Shown: one piece after another, positions 6,848 to 16,270 of the stretch | Layout of the letters: each line of letters starts with the position of its first letter | Numbering within the stretch: the first letter of the stretch is position 1 | Assembly: GCF_006159205.1 (NCBI RefSeq) | Contig: NZ_CP040812.1 | Span: 310,001-374,000, forward strand | Source: Antarcticibacterium flavum | GTDB taxonomy: Bacteria > Bacteroidota > Bacteroidia > Flavobacteriales > Flavobacteriaceae | Reading direction: 5' to 3' | Length of the DNA stretch: 64,000 bases | Program-made: the position numbers and the translations under genes | The notes under the pieces: model-generated | Seen by the model: the letters and a program-made list of their open reading frames with translations, nothing else | The model's database searches: none | Told to the model about the DNA's origin: nothing

Positions 6848-8404
6848 CTACCAGTCTATGGGCATATAATCCTTCAGGAATTTCCCGCACCAGTGCTTCC
6901 CGGTGTTGATGCCGTCAAACAAGGGGTCCATAACCCTGGCAGCACCGTCTACAATGTCCAGTGGTGGCTGGAAATCATGTAGTTCTACTTTACGCCTGGA
7001 AAGCTCTGCAGGATCTTCATCTGTGACCCAGCCCGTATCAACGGCATTCATATAAATGCCGTCCTTCGCCAGGGTGGCTGCAGATGTATGGGTAAGCATA
7101 TTAAGTGCAGCTTTTGCCATATTAGTATGTGGATGACGGTCTTCTTTCTTGAAACGGTGAAACTTTCCTTCCATCGCACTAACATTGATGATATGTTTCA
7201 TCCCGGTATTATCTTTCTTCATTAATTCTGCAAGGCGGTTGCACAAAACAAAAGGAGCTATTGAGTTTACCAGCTGTACCTCCACCATTTCAGTGGTTTC
7301 GATCTCTCCCAGTTTCAACCTCCAGCTATTGGTTTTTCTAAGGTCTACCTGCTGCAGGTCGGCATCCAGGTGGCCTTCAGGAAAAACTTCTTTTACGCTC
7401 AGTGATTTATCGAAACTATATGGGATCTGTGATAATCTGGCCGATTCTCTAAGTCCAATCCCCGGCTCGACCCCATGCCAGGTGACAGGAAGGGTATTAT
7501 TTCGGTTTAAAGTTCCTTCAGAAGAAAAGGACCTGAGTTCCTGCAGACAATTTTGATGATCGTTCAGCAGTTCCCTTACATTTTCCCTTAAAACATGAAA
7601 AGGCTGTTCTTCCTGTGCCATAAGGTGAGCATAAAATCCTGCAGGACGCCTTACGGTTTGCGCGGCATTGTTTATAAGGATATCGAGCCGCTCATACTTT
7701 TGACTTATATAATTACAGAATATCTCCACACTGGGGATATGCCTTAGATCAAGACCATGGATCTTAAGACGGTGGCCCCATTGATGAAAATCATCTTCAC
7801 GGGAAAACCGTGTGGCAGAGTCCACTGGGAACCTGGTGGTGGCAATCACTTTTGCTCCTGCCCTTAAAAGCATAAGTGTGATGTGATAACCAATTTTTAA
7901 CCGCGATCCTGTTACTACGGCCACCTGGCCTGTAAGATCGGCAGTTTGAAACCTCTTGAGATAATTGAAGTCCCCACAGGAGGTACACATAGTATCATAA
8001 AAGTGATGAAGCCTGGTAAACTCAGCCTTGCACACATAGCAATTTCGTGGGGAATGTAATTCCTTCTCATCTTTCTCAGCCAGGGACGCCGGTGCCAGTA
8101 ATTTAGGTGCAGTAAATACAGCTGCTTCCCGGGCACTTCTTATGCCGGTCTCTTTTCGCGCGTGTTTATCCCGCTCCACCAATTTACGTTTGGCAGCCTT
8201 TTCAGCATCCTTTTTTCTCTTTGAGAATTCTTCCTTCCCGGGCCGGCTAAGTCTCCCCGCCGCCGCAAGAAGCGCTATTCTCTTCTCTTCGGGCAGGGCA
8301 AACAATTCTCCCGGGGTTACCAGGAGCTGTTCAAGAACTTTTATACAGGAATCGATATCAGTAAAGCTATTCCTTTCTTTAATATCTTCAATTTCAGGTT
8401 TCAT
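6848..8404 (-). CDS. Large SDR-family protein with zinc-ribbon and N-terminal helical region
   Basis: A 518-residue protein. Residues 1-110 are helical and charged. Next comes a CxxC..CxxC ribbon ([15 protein letters not shown], about 122-142), then a Rossmann domain with the SDR cofactor motif TGSRLKIG and NNAAQ. Where classical SDRs have Ser..Tyr-x-x-x-Lys this protein reads INVSAMEG and HTNMAK, so the Lys is kept but the catalytic Tyr position is Thr. An insert of about 120 residues separates the NNA motif from this segment. It is annotated in related bacteria as an SDR oxidoreductase; the missing Tyr argues for altered chemistry or a non-catalytic role. It is monocistronic. Confidence 0.8.
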   Translation of the reverse strand: MKPEIEDIKERNSFTDIDSCIKVLEQLLVTPGELFALPEEKRIALLAAAGRLSRPGKEEFSKRKKDAEKAAKRKLVERDKHARKETGIRSAREAAVFTAPKLLAPASLAEKDEKELHSPRNCYVCKAEFTRLHHFYDTMCTSCGDFNYLKRFQTADLTGQVAVVTGSRLKIGYHITLMLLRAGAKVIATTRFPVDSATRFSREDDFHQWGHRLKIHGLDLRHIPSVEIFCNYISQKYERLDILINNAAQTVRRPAGFYAHLMAQEEQPFHVLRENVRELLNDHQNCLQELRSFSSEGTLNRNNTLPVTWHGVEPGIGLRESARLSQIPYSFDKSLSVKEVFPEGHLDADLQQVDLRKTNSWRLKLGEIETTEMVEVQLVNSIAPFVLCNRLAELMKKDNTGMKHIINVSAMEGKFHRFKKEDRHPHTNMAKAALNMLTHTSAATLAKDGIYMNAVDTGWVTDEDPAELSRRKVELHDFQPPLDIVDGAARVMDPLFDGINTGKHWCGKFLKDYMPIDW

Positions 8405-8543
8405 TAAAATTTATTAAGCGCGCAAATATAGGCTAATAAAGCATCTGTAAAAGAGGAAATTTGAATCTGGATTTTAGGAGTTTTGAACAGCTCCTGAAGG
8501 ATAAATTTCCTTTTTGAAAATTCAAATTAGAAGAACAGATTTT

Positions 8544-8570
8544 AACTGATTTTACTGACCAAAATCAGTT
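8544..8570. promoter_or_regulatory. Palindrome in front of PA2169 gene 1
   Basis: AACTGATTTT and AAAATCAGTT form a perfect 10-bp inverted repeat with a 7-base spacer. It lies 21 bp ahead of a TATTTTTG sequence at 8591-8598 that resembles the -7 box of the gene starting at 8629. Position suggests an operator; a terminator is unlikely because no plus-strand gene precedes it. Confidence 0.45.
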
Positions 8571-8628
8571 TTACACACTGCGTTTTTCCGTATTTTTGTA
8601 GAAGGTATCAACTATAAATCACTGAGTT

Positions 8629-9099
8629 ATGAAAACAACGAGAGAATTAGCCAAAGAAGAGAGCCATGACAGGCTCGTCCAGAATCTGCAGCAGTTGTTG
8701 GTGAAAAATTATGATGCCGATAAAGGAATACGAAAAGCCCTGAAAGAAGTGAAAAGTCAGAAGCTTAAGGACTATTTCAAAAAAGAGGCATTGCGTCACC
8801 ACAGGTATGCGACAGAGCTGGACAGGATCATTCACTCCCTAAATGCCACTCCACTGGAGGAAGGAAGTGCCGTAGGAAGATTTCACCGAATATGGATGGA
8901 TATTATGCTGGTGGTAAGCGGTAATGATGATAAGACCATCCTTTCTGAAACCAAACGTGGGCAAAAAGCTACTATACAGGAATATGAGGAGAAACTTAAA
9001 ACCGGGAAATTCCCTCCTAAAATTGCAGAGGTACTAAAAAGGCAGCTTGAGGAATTAAAAACCAATCTATCCCCCGAAATTCCCAGTGAAGCTGCATAA
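8629..9099 (+). CDS. PA2169-family four-helix-bundle stress protein, copy 1
   Basis: A 156-residue protein of the PA2169/DUF2383 family, ferritin-like four-helix bundles without an assigned reaction. The family pattern is seen in VQNLQQLLVKNYDADKGIR, LKDYFKKEALRHHRYATEL and GSAVGRFHRIWMDI. It is a paralogue of the gene at 9271: both begin MKTTRE, share the same layout and have their own terminator. Its own promoter with a palindrome lies upstream. Members of the family are often stress-induced, but this is not shown here. Confidence 0.85.
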   Translation: MKTTRELAKEESHDRLVQNLQQLLVKNYDADKGIRKALKEVKSQKLKDYFKKEALRHHRYATELDRIIHSLNATPLEEGSAVGRFHRIWMDIMLVVSGNDDKTILSETKRGQKATIQEYEEKLKTGKFPPKIAEVLKRQLEELKTNLSPEIPSEAA

Positions 9100-9118
9100 A
9101 AAGTAGTCCCTCCCAAAT

Positions 9119-9150
9119 CGCCTTCCCTGCCCCGGGAAGGCGTTGTTTTT
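9119..9150 (+). terminator. Terminator after PA2169 gene 1
   Basis: CGCCTTCCC pairs with GGGAAGGCG around a 6-base loop and is followed by TTGTTTTT. Confidence 0.85.
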
Positions 9151-9270
9151 AATTTTTGAATGATATATATTGATAATTAACAATCCTGTTAAACCCTTCT
9201 CAATATTAGATTAACATCATTGCTGCAGCCGCTTGACATTTGTACCTTTAAAATTAAAGACTTAAAAATT

Positions 9271-9756
9271 ATGAAAACAACGAGAGAAGAAGCAAGAGAA
9301 GAAAGCCATAAGGAACTGGTGAATGACCTGCAGGAATTACTGGAAAAGAACCTGGATGCAGAGAAAGGTTTTAAAAATGCTATAGAAGATTCCAAAGAGA
9401 GGGGTTTGAAACAATTCCTTAAGAACCAGGCCTTACAAAAAAACCGTTTTGTAACAGAACTTGATGCCATAATACGTTCCCTTAATGAGGAACCTAAAGG
9501 AAAAGGAAGTACCACCGGTGGATTGCACAGGACCTGGATGGATATCAAAACTGCACTAAGTAGCAATAAGGATGAAGCTGTACTTGAAGAGTGCCTGAGA
9601 GGGGAAAAAGCCAGCCGTAAGGAATATGAAGAAAAATTGGATAATAAATTCTTACCCCCAGAGATTTCCAAAGTGCTTCAAAAGCACCTTGCCGAAATAA
9701 ATGAAACAATAGCCGGTGTATCCACACTTGAAGATCTGGCAGACCGTCACGATTAA
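9271..9756 (+). CDS. PA2169-family four-helix-bundle stress protein, copy 2
   Basis: A 161-residue paralogue of the preceding gene. The open frame extends to 9220, but the ATG at 9271 is chosen since it aligns with the neighbour (MKTTREEAREESH against MKTTRELAKEESH) and the upstream codons overlap a promoter-like TTGACA/TACCTTTA segment at 9233-9250. Family pattern: LVNDLQELLEKNLDAEKGF, FLKNQALQKNRFVTELD, GGLHRTWMDI. The tandem pair with separate terminators suggests gene duplication followed by independent control. Confidence 0.85.
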   Translation: MKTTREEAREESHKELVNDLQELLEKNLDAEKGFKNAIEDSKERGLKQFLKNQALQKNRFVTELDAIIRSLNEEPKGKGSTTGGLHRTWMDIKTALSSNKDEAVLEECLRGEKASRKEYEEKLDNKFLPPEISKVLQKHLAEINETIAGVSTLEDLADRHD

Positions 9757-9775
9757 ACTACCTCATCATAAATTT

Positions 9776-9811
9776 AAAAGCCCTGTACAAGTAAAATGTA
9801 CAGGGCTTTTT
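9776..9811. terminator. Bidirectional terminator
   Basis: AAAAGCCCTGTACA pairs with TGTACAGGGCTTTT with A-rich and T-rich flanks, between the convergent PA2169 copy 2 and universal stress protein genes. Confidence 0.9.
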
Positions 9812-9815
9812 ATTA

Positions 9816-10283
9816 TCAAGTATTATCCTTTTTTACTGGAACCACATACACCGGGATAGTTGTTTTTTCCAGGATCTTTGAGGCTACAGTTCCCATAAAT
9901 AATTTTTCCAGCACAGAGTGGCTGTGAGTTCCTATGACGATGAGATCTGCATTCCACTGTTTTGCATAATCGAGAATAGCATTGGCAGCATCACCCTCTG
10001 TAAGATGAGTGGTTATGCCGGGATCATTGAGATGGTTTGCGGCAGTTTCCAGGTAATTTTTTGTCACTTCCCGCATTTCATTGGCAACATTAATGTCCAC
10101 AGAGCCCGCATCATAACCTTCATAACCCATGAAGGTAGGATACCTCATCCCATAATGAGCTACCTGTGCCATAACGTGAATTAAACATACCTCTGCCCCC
10201 ATTGTTTTCGCCAGGGAATGACCTTTCTCTGCCACCTCCTGGGAATTTGGATTATAATCAATAGCAATAAGAACTTTTTTCAT
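9816..10283 (-). CDS. Universal stress protein (UspA family)
   Basis: A 155-residue single Usp domain. It opens with MKKVLIAIDYNPNS and closes with the nucleotide-binding region ADLIVIGTHSHSVLEKLF followed by GTVASKILEKTTIPVYVVP. The classical G-2x-G-9x-G pattern is changed to GTHS, so ATP binding may be weakened. Usp proteins are cytoplasmic and respond to starvation and other stress; the neighbouring PA2169 genes suggest a shared stress setting. The gene converges on PA2169 copy 2 and is divergent from the APC permease. Confidence 0.9.
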   Translation of the reverse strand: MKKVLIAIDYNPNSQEVAEKGHSLAKTMGAEVCLIHVMAQVAHYGMRYPTFMGYEGYDAGSVDINVANEMREVTKNYLETAANHLNDPGITTHLTEGDAANAILDYAKQWNADLIVIGTHSHSVLEKLFMGTVASKILEKTTIPVYVVPVKKDNT

Positions 10284-10415
10284 TTTTTTTCAGTTTGACT
10301 GTTAACATAAATTTATTACTTTCTCTATCCATTCTCACTTAAGGCCCTGTTAATTTTATTAAACAGCGTTAAATGATATTATTTCTCCTGCACATCCTTT
10401 AATTTCATCATCACA

Positions 10416-11657
10416 ATGGGTAAAAATAAACTGAAAAGATCACTGGGATTTTGGGAGGTCTTCTTATTTGGCATAGGAGGCGTTGTTGGTGCCGGGATTT
10501 ATGCAATAATAGGCCAGGCAGCAGGCCTAAGTGGTAATTTATTATGGCTAAGTTTTGTAATAGCAGCGGTAGTGGCATTACTTACGGGTCTCTCCTACTC
10601 TGAATTTGTTTCAAGGTTTCCCGACGCAGGTGGAAGCTATGAATACATCAAGCAATCTTTTGGCCCAAAAACTGCCCTGTATATGTCCATTTTTATAACC
10701 TTTACAGGAATTGTGGCTGCTGCTGCCATTGCAATAAGTTTTTCCGAGTATCTGGGGAGGCTCATAGATTTTCCTTCCTGGCTGATGGTTATAGCTATTA
10801 TTTCTTTAATGGCCTTTTTTAATATTATAGGTTCCAAATACAGCTCATACTTCAATGCCTTTGCCACTATTGTTACCCTGCTGGGACTTGCAGTTGTAGT
10901 TGGAGTGAGTATTCCAGATCTTGGCAGCACTAATCTTCTGGAAACAGCTGGAGAAGGCTGGACCGGTATTATGGCCGGGGGAGCCTTAATTTTCTTTAGC
11001 TATATAGGTTTTGAAGACCTGGTGAAAATGGCCGAGGAAACGAAAGAGCCATCGAAGAATATGCCAAAAGCTGTAATTTCCAGTGGCCTGGCGGTTTTAG
11101 TGATCTATATTCTTATAGCAATAAGTGCTGTAAGTGTGCTGGATTGGGAAACCCTGGCAAATTCCAATGGCCGCCTGGCTGCGGTAATAGAGACAAAGCT
11201 AGGAAGTATAGGAGCCACAGGTTTAGTGGTTATAGCTTTGTTTGCCACCAGCAAGACAATTTTAAGCAACATTCTGGGAACTTCCCGAATGCTCTATGAT
11301 GTCGCCCGCGATAGTGAAATAAAATGGTTACAAAGATTTACCACCATTTCAGGTATTGGGAACGCTCCTAATTTTGCTATTATAAGCATTGCTGTAATAT
11401 CTATTGGTTTTGCCTTAATTGGGAATTTAAAAGTGGTAGCCAGTATAAGTAATATCTTTATTTTTATAGTCTTTGGTTTTGTAAATATCTCCCTTTTAAA
11501 GTTTAGAAGTGACCAGAAAGGAAAGGAAGAAAAAAGACCGCCTTTCAGGATCCCCTGGAATATCAATAATATCCCTGTGTTAACAGTACTGGCGTTAATT
11601 ACAATAATTATTCTATTTGGATTTAATATATTCAACCTGGTCCAGGGAAATACCTGA
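10416..11657 (+). CDS. APC-superfamily amino acid permease
   Basis: A 413-residue inner-membrane transporter with about 12 hydrophobic helices. The first helix carries the APC signature GIGGVVGAGIYAIIG, and GGALIFFSYIGFEDLVKMAEETK corresponds to the conserved TM6 region. The C-terminus FNIFNLVQGNT ends right after the last helix. Substrate cannot be read from sequence; amino acid or amine uptake by proton symport is expected for the family. No operon partner is seen. Confidence 0.88.
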   Translation: MGKNKLKRSLGFWEVFLFGIGGVVGAGIYAIIGQAAGLSGNLLWLSFVIAAVVALLTGLSYSEFVSRFPDAGGSYEYIKQSFGPKTALYMSIFITFTGIVAAAAIAISFSEYLGRLIDFPSWLMVIAIISLMAFFNIIGSKYSSYFNAFATIVTLLGLAVVVGVSIPDLGSTNLLETAGEGWTGIMAGGALIFFSYIGFEDLVKMAEETKEPSKNMPKAVISSGLAVLVIYILIAISAVSVLDWETLANSNGRLAAVIETKLGSIGATGLVVIALFATSKTILSNILGTSRMLYDVARDSEIKWLQRFTTISGIGNAPNFAIISIAVISIGFALIGNLKVVASISNIFIFIVFGFVNISLLKFRSDQKGKEEKRPPFRIPWNINNIPVLTVLALITIIILFGFNIFNLVQGNT

Positions 11658-11689
11658 TTGTTTTCCAGGGAAATATTTTCAAAGGTATA

Positions 11690-12310
11690 CTAGTTTTTTA
11701 CCACGATCATGCTGGCCCTTGCACCGGTAAGAAGATTCCACTCACTTTCAGTCACAGGTTTTCCCTGTTCATCAAAAACTTTAAAAGCAGCAGTATTTGG
11801 ACCTGAAGAACCCTGATTAAGCGCTTCGATTTCTATTGTATTAAAACCATTTTTAAGGACTACCAGGATTGGAGTGAAATTAGCTCCCAGCGAAAGGTCA
11901 TTGGTAACAACCTTGCCATTCACATAAACTCTTATCCTATCGCCATCGACATATTGATTGTCGCGGGCATATAATTCCACAAAAGTTCCTTTAGTTGTGA
12001 AACTGCCCAGGTTCTGACCTTCAGCATAGGCTGCCTTTGCCTTCTCGTCTTCTGCCCATTTTCTTTCGATAAAATCCCCTGCTGAGAGTAATTCTTTTTT
12101 GGTCATCATTTCCAGAGGCTTGGGCTTTGTGGGATCATCCTTAAGCTTAAAATCCTCTTTCGGTGCTTCCCGTAATAATACAGAAGGCAGGGAAGAACCT
12201 GCCGGAACAGATCTCTCGAAGACAGGTTTCCTGGTAGTAGAAGGTAGTTCCTGGGAAAAACCCTGGAAGGCCAACAAAACTAGGGCTGAAAGGAATAAAA
12301 GTTTTTTCAT
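11690..12310 (-). CDS. Secreted hypothetical protein
   Basis: A 206-residue protein with a clear signal peptide (MKKLLFLSALVLLAFQGFSQ). A low-complexity Pro/Lys region follows (residues 50-70), then a beta-rich domain from about 100: FVELYARDNQYVDGDRIRVY, PILVVLKNGFNTIEIEALNQ. The pattern suggests an Ig-like or jelly-roll periplasmic domain similar to those found in other flavobacterial secreted proteins of unknown role. No family name is recognised with confidence. It lies alone, tail-to-tail with the APC permease. Confidence 0.65.
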   Translation of the reverse strand: MKKLLFLSALVLLAFQGFSQELPSTTRKPVFERSVPAGSSLPSVLLREAPKEDFKLKDDPTKPKPLEMMTKKELLSAGDFIERKWAEDEKAKAAYAEGQNLGSFTTKGTFVELYARDNQYVDGDRIRVYVNGKVVTNDLSLGANFTPILVVLKNGFNTIEIEALNQGSSGPNTAAFKVFDEQGKPVTESEWNLLTGARASMIVVKN

Positions 12311-12393
12311 CGGGATGAATTAACAGGTTAAGCGAATATATCAAAAACAGCACCAAATTCCATATCTCATTTATTTTTAAAAAATTTACACCT

Positions 12394-13935
12394 TCAATTT
12401 GGTATTATACGTTTCCACTGCTTCAACACCTCTAAAAATTTCTTTCGATTTTTACCCGCCCAGTCTATATGCAAATCTGGCCGCACAAAAATATATCCCT
12501 CATCCCCGGGGACAAGCTTGACTAATAAACCAGATGGATCCTTCAATTTTTGACATATTCTTATGACAGCAAAAGGACTGCAGACATCTTTGACGCCTCC
12601 TATTAGTATGACCAGTGGTTTTCCGGAATGATAATCATACAACCGCTTCGCTTCTCCTGTCCCGGGAATGAGCAGCACATCGGGTAGTCGTTTACCTTCT
12701 GCCTTGCTCCTATAAGATGATATGGACGAATTTTTATAACCTATATTTATCATCATTGCCCGCCGCAGGAACTTGTTACGCAAAAAAGGAACAGAAAGTA
12801 TACGCCGTAAGACGAAAAATGCAGTTTTACGAAAGAAGCTGGGGGACTGTAAAAATGTTTTGGTGAGGAAATCTGTATTTCCCGAAACTTCCTCCACTAC
12901 CGCTTCCACTCTTTCTTTCTCATAACTATCAAGGAGCTCATCCATAGCGGTATTGTTTATGACCACTGCCAGCTTCCAGGCAAGATTATGGGAATCCTGT
13001 ATACCGGCATTCATCCCTTGCCCACCAACAGGGCTATGCACATGTGCGGCATCCCCCGCCAGGATTACCCTTTCTTTTCTAAAAACAGGGCTGGATCGCC
13101 GGTGAATATCAAAAGGACTTGCCCACACCTGGGTATATTTTCCATCTCCCAGGGTTTGATTCACCCATTTATCAACTTCAGCAGTAGTAGTGGCATCTTC
13201 CTTATTTTCTTTTTTATCCCCAGATGTTTCCAAATGAATAAGCCGCCAGAGATCATCAGCAATCTTAATTCCCACCGTTAATTCCTTTTTCCCATTATAA
13301 AGCCGGGGCCAGGGAAGTTCGTTTCTTTTATCCCCCGGCCTTACATCAGCCAGTACCGTTCGTACATTATAAGTTTTTCCTTTAAACGGAAGGTTTAGAC
13401 CCTCCCGGATAAAGCTGGAGGCTCCATCACAGCCAATTAAATATTTACCGAAATGAACCTGCTCCTCTTCTCCGAATAGGGACCATACCTTTACTCCTTC
13501 AGAATTCTGCTCAAATTGAACGACTTCATTACTAAACAGGATGCTGCACAATTTTGTCTTCCTTATCGCTTCCAGCAGTATCTTCTCGGTTTTATTTTGT
13601 TCAATGACTAACATCCCTGGATCCCGGGCTTCTTTTTCAAGGTGGTTAAAATTAAGGCTGAATAGGACTTTATGAGAATTGGCTTTATTTACAGTAAGCT
13701 TTTTTACCAAATTCCCATCCTTCAGGAATTCCTCTTCTATGCCCCATTGCCTAAAAATTTCCCGTGTTCTTTGATGAATAACAGGAGCCTTGGAGTGCCT
13801 GCTTATAGCCTCTTTTTTCTCCAGGATCACAGAACTCACTCCCTGTCGCGCCAATCCAAGGCCAAGGGAAAGACCTGTAGGTCCTCCACCTATAATGATC
13901 ACATCTCTTCCATTTTGAGAATTTTTCCTGCCCAT
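12394..13935 (-). CDS. FAD-dependent monooxygenase (PheA/TfdB-type aromatic hydroxylase)
   Basis: A 513-residue flavoprotein. The dinucleotide fold IIIGGGPTGLSLGLGLARQG is at the N-terminus, and the second FAD motif GDAAHVHSPVGGQGMNAGIQD lies in the middle; both mark group A monooxygenases that hydroxylate phenols or related rings using NAD(P)H and O2. The C-terminal thioredoxin-like part of phenol hydroxylases seems reduced to about 90 residues. The ATG at 13935 is preferred to an upstream TTG. Substrate is unknown. The gene is separate from the VOC genes by 70 bp and shares their strand. Confidence 0.82.
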   Translation of the reverse strand: MGRKNSQNGRDVIIIGGGPTGLSLGLGLARQGVSSVILEKKEAISRHSKAPVIHQRTREIFRQWGIEEEFLKDGNLVKKLTVNKANSHKVLFSLNFNHLEKEARDPGMLVIEQNKTEKILLEAIRKTKLCSILFSNEVVQFEQNSEGVKVWSLFGEEEQVHFGKYLIGCDGASSFIREGLNLPFKGKTYNVRTVLADVRPGDKRNELPWPRLYNGKKELTVGIKIADDLWRLIHLETSGDKKENKEDATTTAEVDKWVNQTLGDGKYTQVWASPFDIHRRSSPVFRKERVILAGDAAHVHSPVGGQGMNAGIQDSHNLAWKLAVVINNTAMDELLDSYEKERVEAVVEEVSGNTDFLTKTFLQSPSFFRKTAFFVLRRILSVPFLRNKFLRRAMMINIGYKNSSISSYRSKAEGKRLPDVLLIPGTGEAKRLYDYHSGKPLVILIGGVKDVCSPFAVIRICQKLKDPSGLLVKLVPGDEGYIFVRPDLHIDWAGKNRKKFLEVLKQWKRIIPN

Positions 13936-14005
13936 GGTATATATAAGATAACACAATGCAGGAAAACATCCAACAAAACATAATTAACAAACAAGAAGCT
14001 TTATA

Positions 14006-14449
14006 TTAAATCTGGTCCCGGTCTTGTTCTTCACTACTGTGATCCACCATCCACTGCACCCCGAACTTATCTGTTAGCATCCCAAAATAAGCTCCCCAAA
14101 AGGTCCTTTGAAGTTCCATCTCCACTTTTGCATCTGTGGAAAGAGCATTGAAGACCTTATCTGCTTCAGCTTCAGACTCTGTACTGATGCAGATATAGAA
14201 ATTATTTCCTTTATGCAATTTTTGGTTCATTGATTCCAGAGAATCTGTTCCCATTAGTATATTGCCCTGTCCCAGGGGTAGCGAAACATGCATGATCTTA
14301 TCGTGATCCCTTGCCGGAAGTTTCTCAAAATCTGGCGTATCCCTGAAACGCTGCAGCATTAGAAATTCCCCGCCGAACACTTCTCTGTAGAAATTAAAGG
14401 CTTCCTCTGTATTTCCCTGAAAATTCAAATATGGATTTACTTTGATCAT
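14006..14449 (-). CDS. PhnB-like VOC-superfamily protein
   Basis: A 147-residue protein of the PhnB/3-demethylubiquinone-9-methyltransferase-like branch of the VOC fold: PYLNFQGNTEEAFNFYREVFG at the start and AYFGMLTDKFGVQWMV at the end. PhnB-like proteins are usually of unknown chemistry. It lies 15 bp after the SRPBCC gene on the same strand, so a two-gene transcript is likely. Confidence 0.85.
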   Translation of the reverse strand: MIKVNPYLNFQGNTEEAFNFYREVFGGEFLMLQRFRDTPDFEKLPARDHDKIMHVSLPLGQGNILMGTDSLESMNQKLHKGNNFYICISTESEAEADKVFNALSTDAKVEMELQRTFWGAYFGMLTDKFGVQWMVDHSSEEQDRDQI

Positions 14450-14464
14450 CTCACTTTTTTTATA

Positions 14465-14902
14465 TTATTCACTAAGTTGTCGCAATTTCTCAAAAGCCTT
14501 TGGCCAGGTGTTATCAAAGAAATCCTTGTACTCTTCATTTGTATCCATTGTTACTTTTAAAACGGTTTCCCCATTTTGCTCTTCCAGGTCATATATTTCT
14601 TTCGATCCTGCCCACTCCTTAACCTTTTCACTTTCGGTATCTTCCTTTCCAGTTTTATCTACCATTCCTAAGTGTTCAAAAACCATTCTTTCAGGCACTT
14701 TTTTCTCTCTTATTCGTGAGACCATACCTTCATTTTCCCCATTGAGGAAAAGGACTTTATCCCCCTCTTCCCAGGTAGTCTCAACCTTAGAACCTTCACT
14801 AAATGCAGCTGTCCACTGCGGGTACGTATTTTCTCCCCATAAAACTTCCCATACTTGGTTACGGGAAGCTGCAATCCTGGTTTGATATTCTTTTTTTTCC
14901 AT
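14465..14902 (-). CDS. SRPBCC-family (AHSA1-like) protein
   Basis: A 145-residue START/Bet v1-like helix-grip protein. The pattern YQTRIAASRNQVWEVLWGEN, then YPQWTAAFSEGSKVETTWEE, with a C-terminal long helix FDNTWPKAFEKLRQL, fits AHSA1-type SRPBCC proteins, which bind hydrophobic ligands or act as co-chaperones. Function unknown. It heads a probable transcript with the PhnB-like gene. Confidence 0.8.
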   Translation of the reverse strand: MEKKEYQTRIAASRNQVWEVLWGENTYPQWTAAFSEGSKVETTWEEGDKVLFLNGENEGMVSRIREKKVPERMVFEHLGMVDKTGKEDTESEKVKEWAGSKEIYDLEEQNGETVLKVTMDTNEEYKDFFDNTWPKAFEKLRQLSE

Positions 14903-14966
14903 TTTATATATTTTTTTGGTTAGTATTCATTTTAAACCAACTCATCATAAGTTGATTGTATCCATT

Positions 14967-15551
14967 TTAATTCTGAACAGGATTTTTATAACGATTCACT
15001 ACTATTCCGCAGTCGAAGCCCCGGGATTCAGCCAGGCTGAGCTTAAGGTCTCTTTTGAGATTGTGAAAAATTGGGAGTCCGGCAGAGATTGCCACAGGAT
15101 TTATAAACAAATAATAATCATCTATAAGACCATCCTTCAGCAGGTTTGAGATGAAATTGGCACCGCCGTATACGATCATATCTCCTCCTGTTTCTTCTTT
15201 TAAAGCCCTTACCTCTTCCACGAGGTCCCCGGTTGCAATTTTTGTATGAGGCCAACGCTCCTTTTCTGCATCTTTATCGCTTAAGGTATGAGAAAAAACC
15301 ACTTTGGGGAGCAGGTGAAACCGTTTGGCATATCCTTCAGCCTCAGGTTTACCGGCGGCAGTTTCCCAGTATGGGATAAATTCACGGGCTAGTTTTTTCC
15401 CCAGGAGGATCTGGTCCACGTTCTCAGTAAAGGCGGTGGTATATTCTGCCAGGTTGGAATCCCATTCCCAGGTCATCCAGTCCTGCTGCCCTCCCGGCCT
15501 GCCAATAAATCCATCCAGGGTTATTTGAACCTGTAAAATAAGCTTTCTCAT
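14967..15551 (-). CDS. RibD C-terminal-like / dihydrofolate-reductase-fold protein
   Basis: A 194-residue protein with the DHFR-like fold of the RibD C-terminal family: LQVQITLDGFIGRPGGQQDW at the N-terminus and the NADPH-binding region GGDMIVYGGANFISNLLKDG. Such stand-alone proteins are usually called dihydrofolate reductase family; their substrate is unknown. An upstream TTG exists at 15566, but ATG at 15551 starts at the first beta strand. It neighbours several small VOC/SRPBCC genes. Confidence 0.85.
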   Translation of the reverse strand: MRKLILQVQITLDGFIGRPGGQQDWMTWEWDSNLAEYTTAFTENVDQILLGKKLAREFIPYWETAAGKPEAEGYAKRFHLLPKVVFSHTLSDKDAEKERWPHTKIATGDLVEEVRALKEETGGDMIVYGGANFISNLLKDGLIDDYYLFINPVAISAGLPIFHNLKRDLKLSLAESRGFDCGIVVNRYKNPVQN

Positions 15552-15693
15552 AATTTGGAGTTTCAATAATGCATACTGAAGGTGTTTAGGTTTGACCTAT
15601 TTTGACAGGTTCCCTGTTTATGCTGTGAAAATTTATCATTCGCTGAGCACTCCCTTAATCTGCTCCAGGATAAAGTGATACTTCCCTTTTATC

Positions 15694-16107
15694 TTAATCA
15701 TTATCCTTTTTTTCCTCTTCATCCTGTTTTCCATCTTCGAGAATGGACAGGATATTACCAAAAGGATCTTTGAACCAGGCGATCTTTGGTCCATATCCAT
15801 TGTCGCATATACCTTCTTCATTTGTAGCTACAGGATCCTCATACTGCTCAAATTTCACTCCCCTGGCTTTAAGTTCCTTAACCGCACTTTCAATTTTTAC
15901 GACCTCAAAATTCAGGATTGTGAACCCTGCGGCCCGGTGGTCCTTTTTCTCATATATAATCACCCTAAAACCCTGGTCCAAATTGAGTTCCAATAACCCC
16001 ATCTCCAATTCTTTTACCTTTAGTCCCAAGGTATTGCCATAAAAACCCTTTGCCTGCTGAAGGTTGTTGACTGAAAAGGAACTGAAAGCTTTTGACCCGT
16101 CAAACAT
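15694..16107 (-). CDS. VOC-superfamily protein (glyoxalase-like)
   Basis: A 137-residue protein with the betaalphabetabetabeta repeats of VOC enzymes: FSVNNLQQAKGFYGNTLGLK first, and GICDNGYGPKIAWFKDPFGN with the usual metal-ligand Glu region ILSIL at the end. Related proteins are glyoxalases, dioxygenases or resistance proteins, and this one cannot be assigned further. It is divergently placed to the GlxA-type regulator gene, which may control it. Confidence 0.83.
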   Translation of the reverse strand: MFDGSKAFSSFSVNNLQQAKGFYGNTLGLKVKELEMGLLELNLDQGFRVIIYEKKDHRAAGFTILNFEVVKIESAVKELKARGVKFEQYEDPVATNEEGICDNGYGPKIAWFKDPFGNILSILEDGKQDEEEKKDND

Positions 16108-16270
16108 ATTTTGTTCATTTTGAATGAATTATAAAGTTAGGCCAGATAATAATAACCTATAGGGTGCGATCACGACAACGTAAAGGGTTGATTGCGACAA
16201 AAACATTGAGTATCTTTATTTTACCTTCTCAGGAAGTATAATTATTGAAGTTTCATATAATTCAGGAAAC

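Noticed and set aside
5200..8404. Genomic island suggested by the one-strand run of genes.
   Set aside because: Genes are common flavobacterial housekeeping types, no integrase, tRNA or composition shift is visible.
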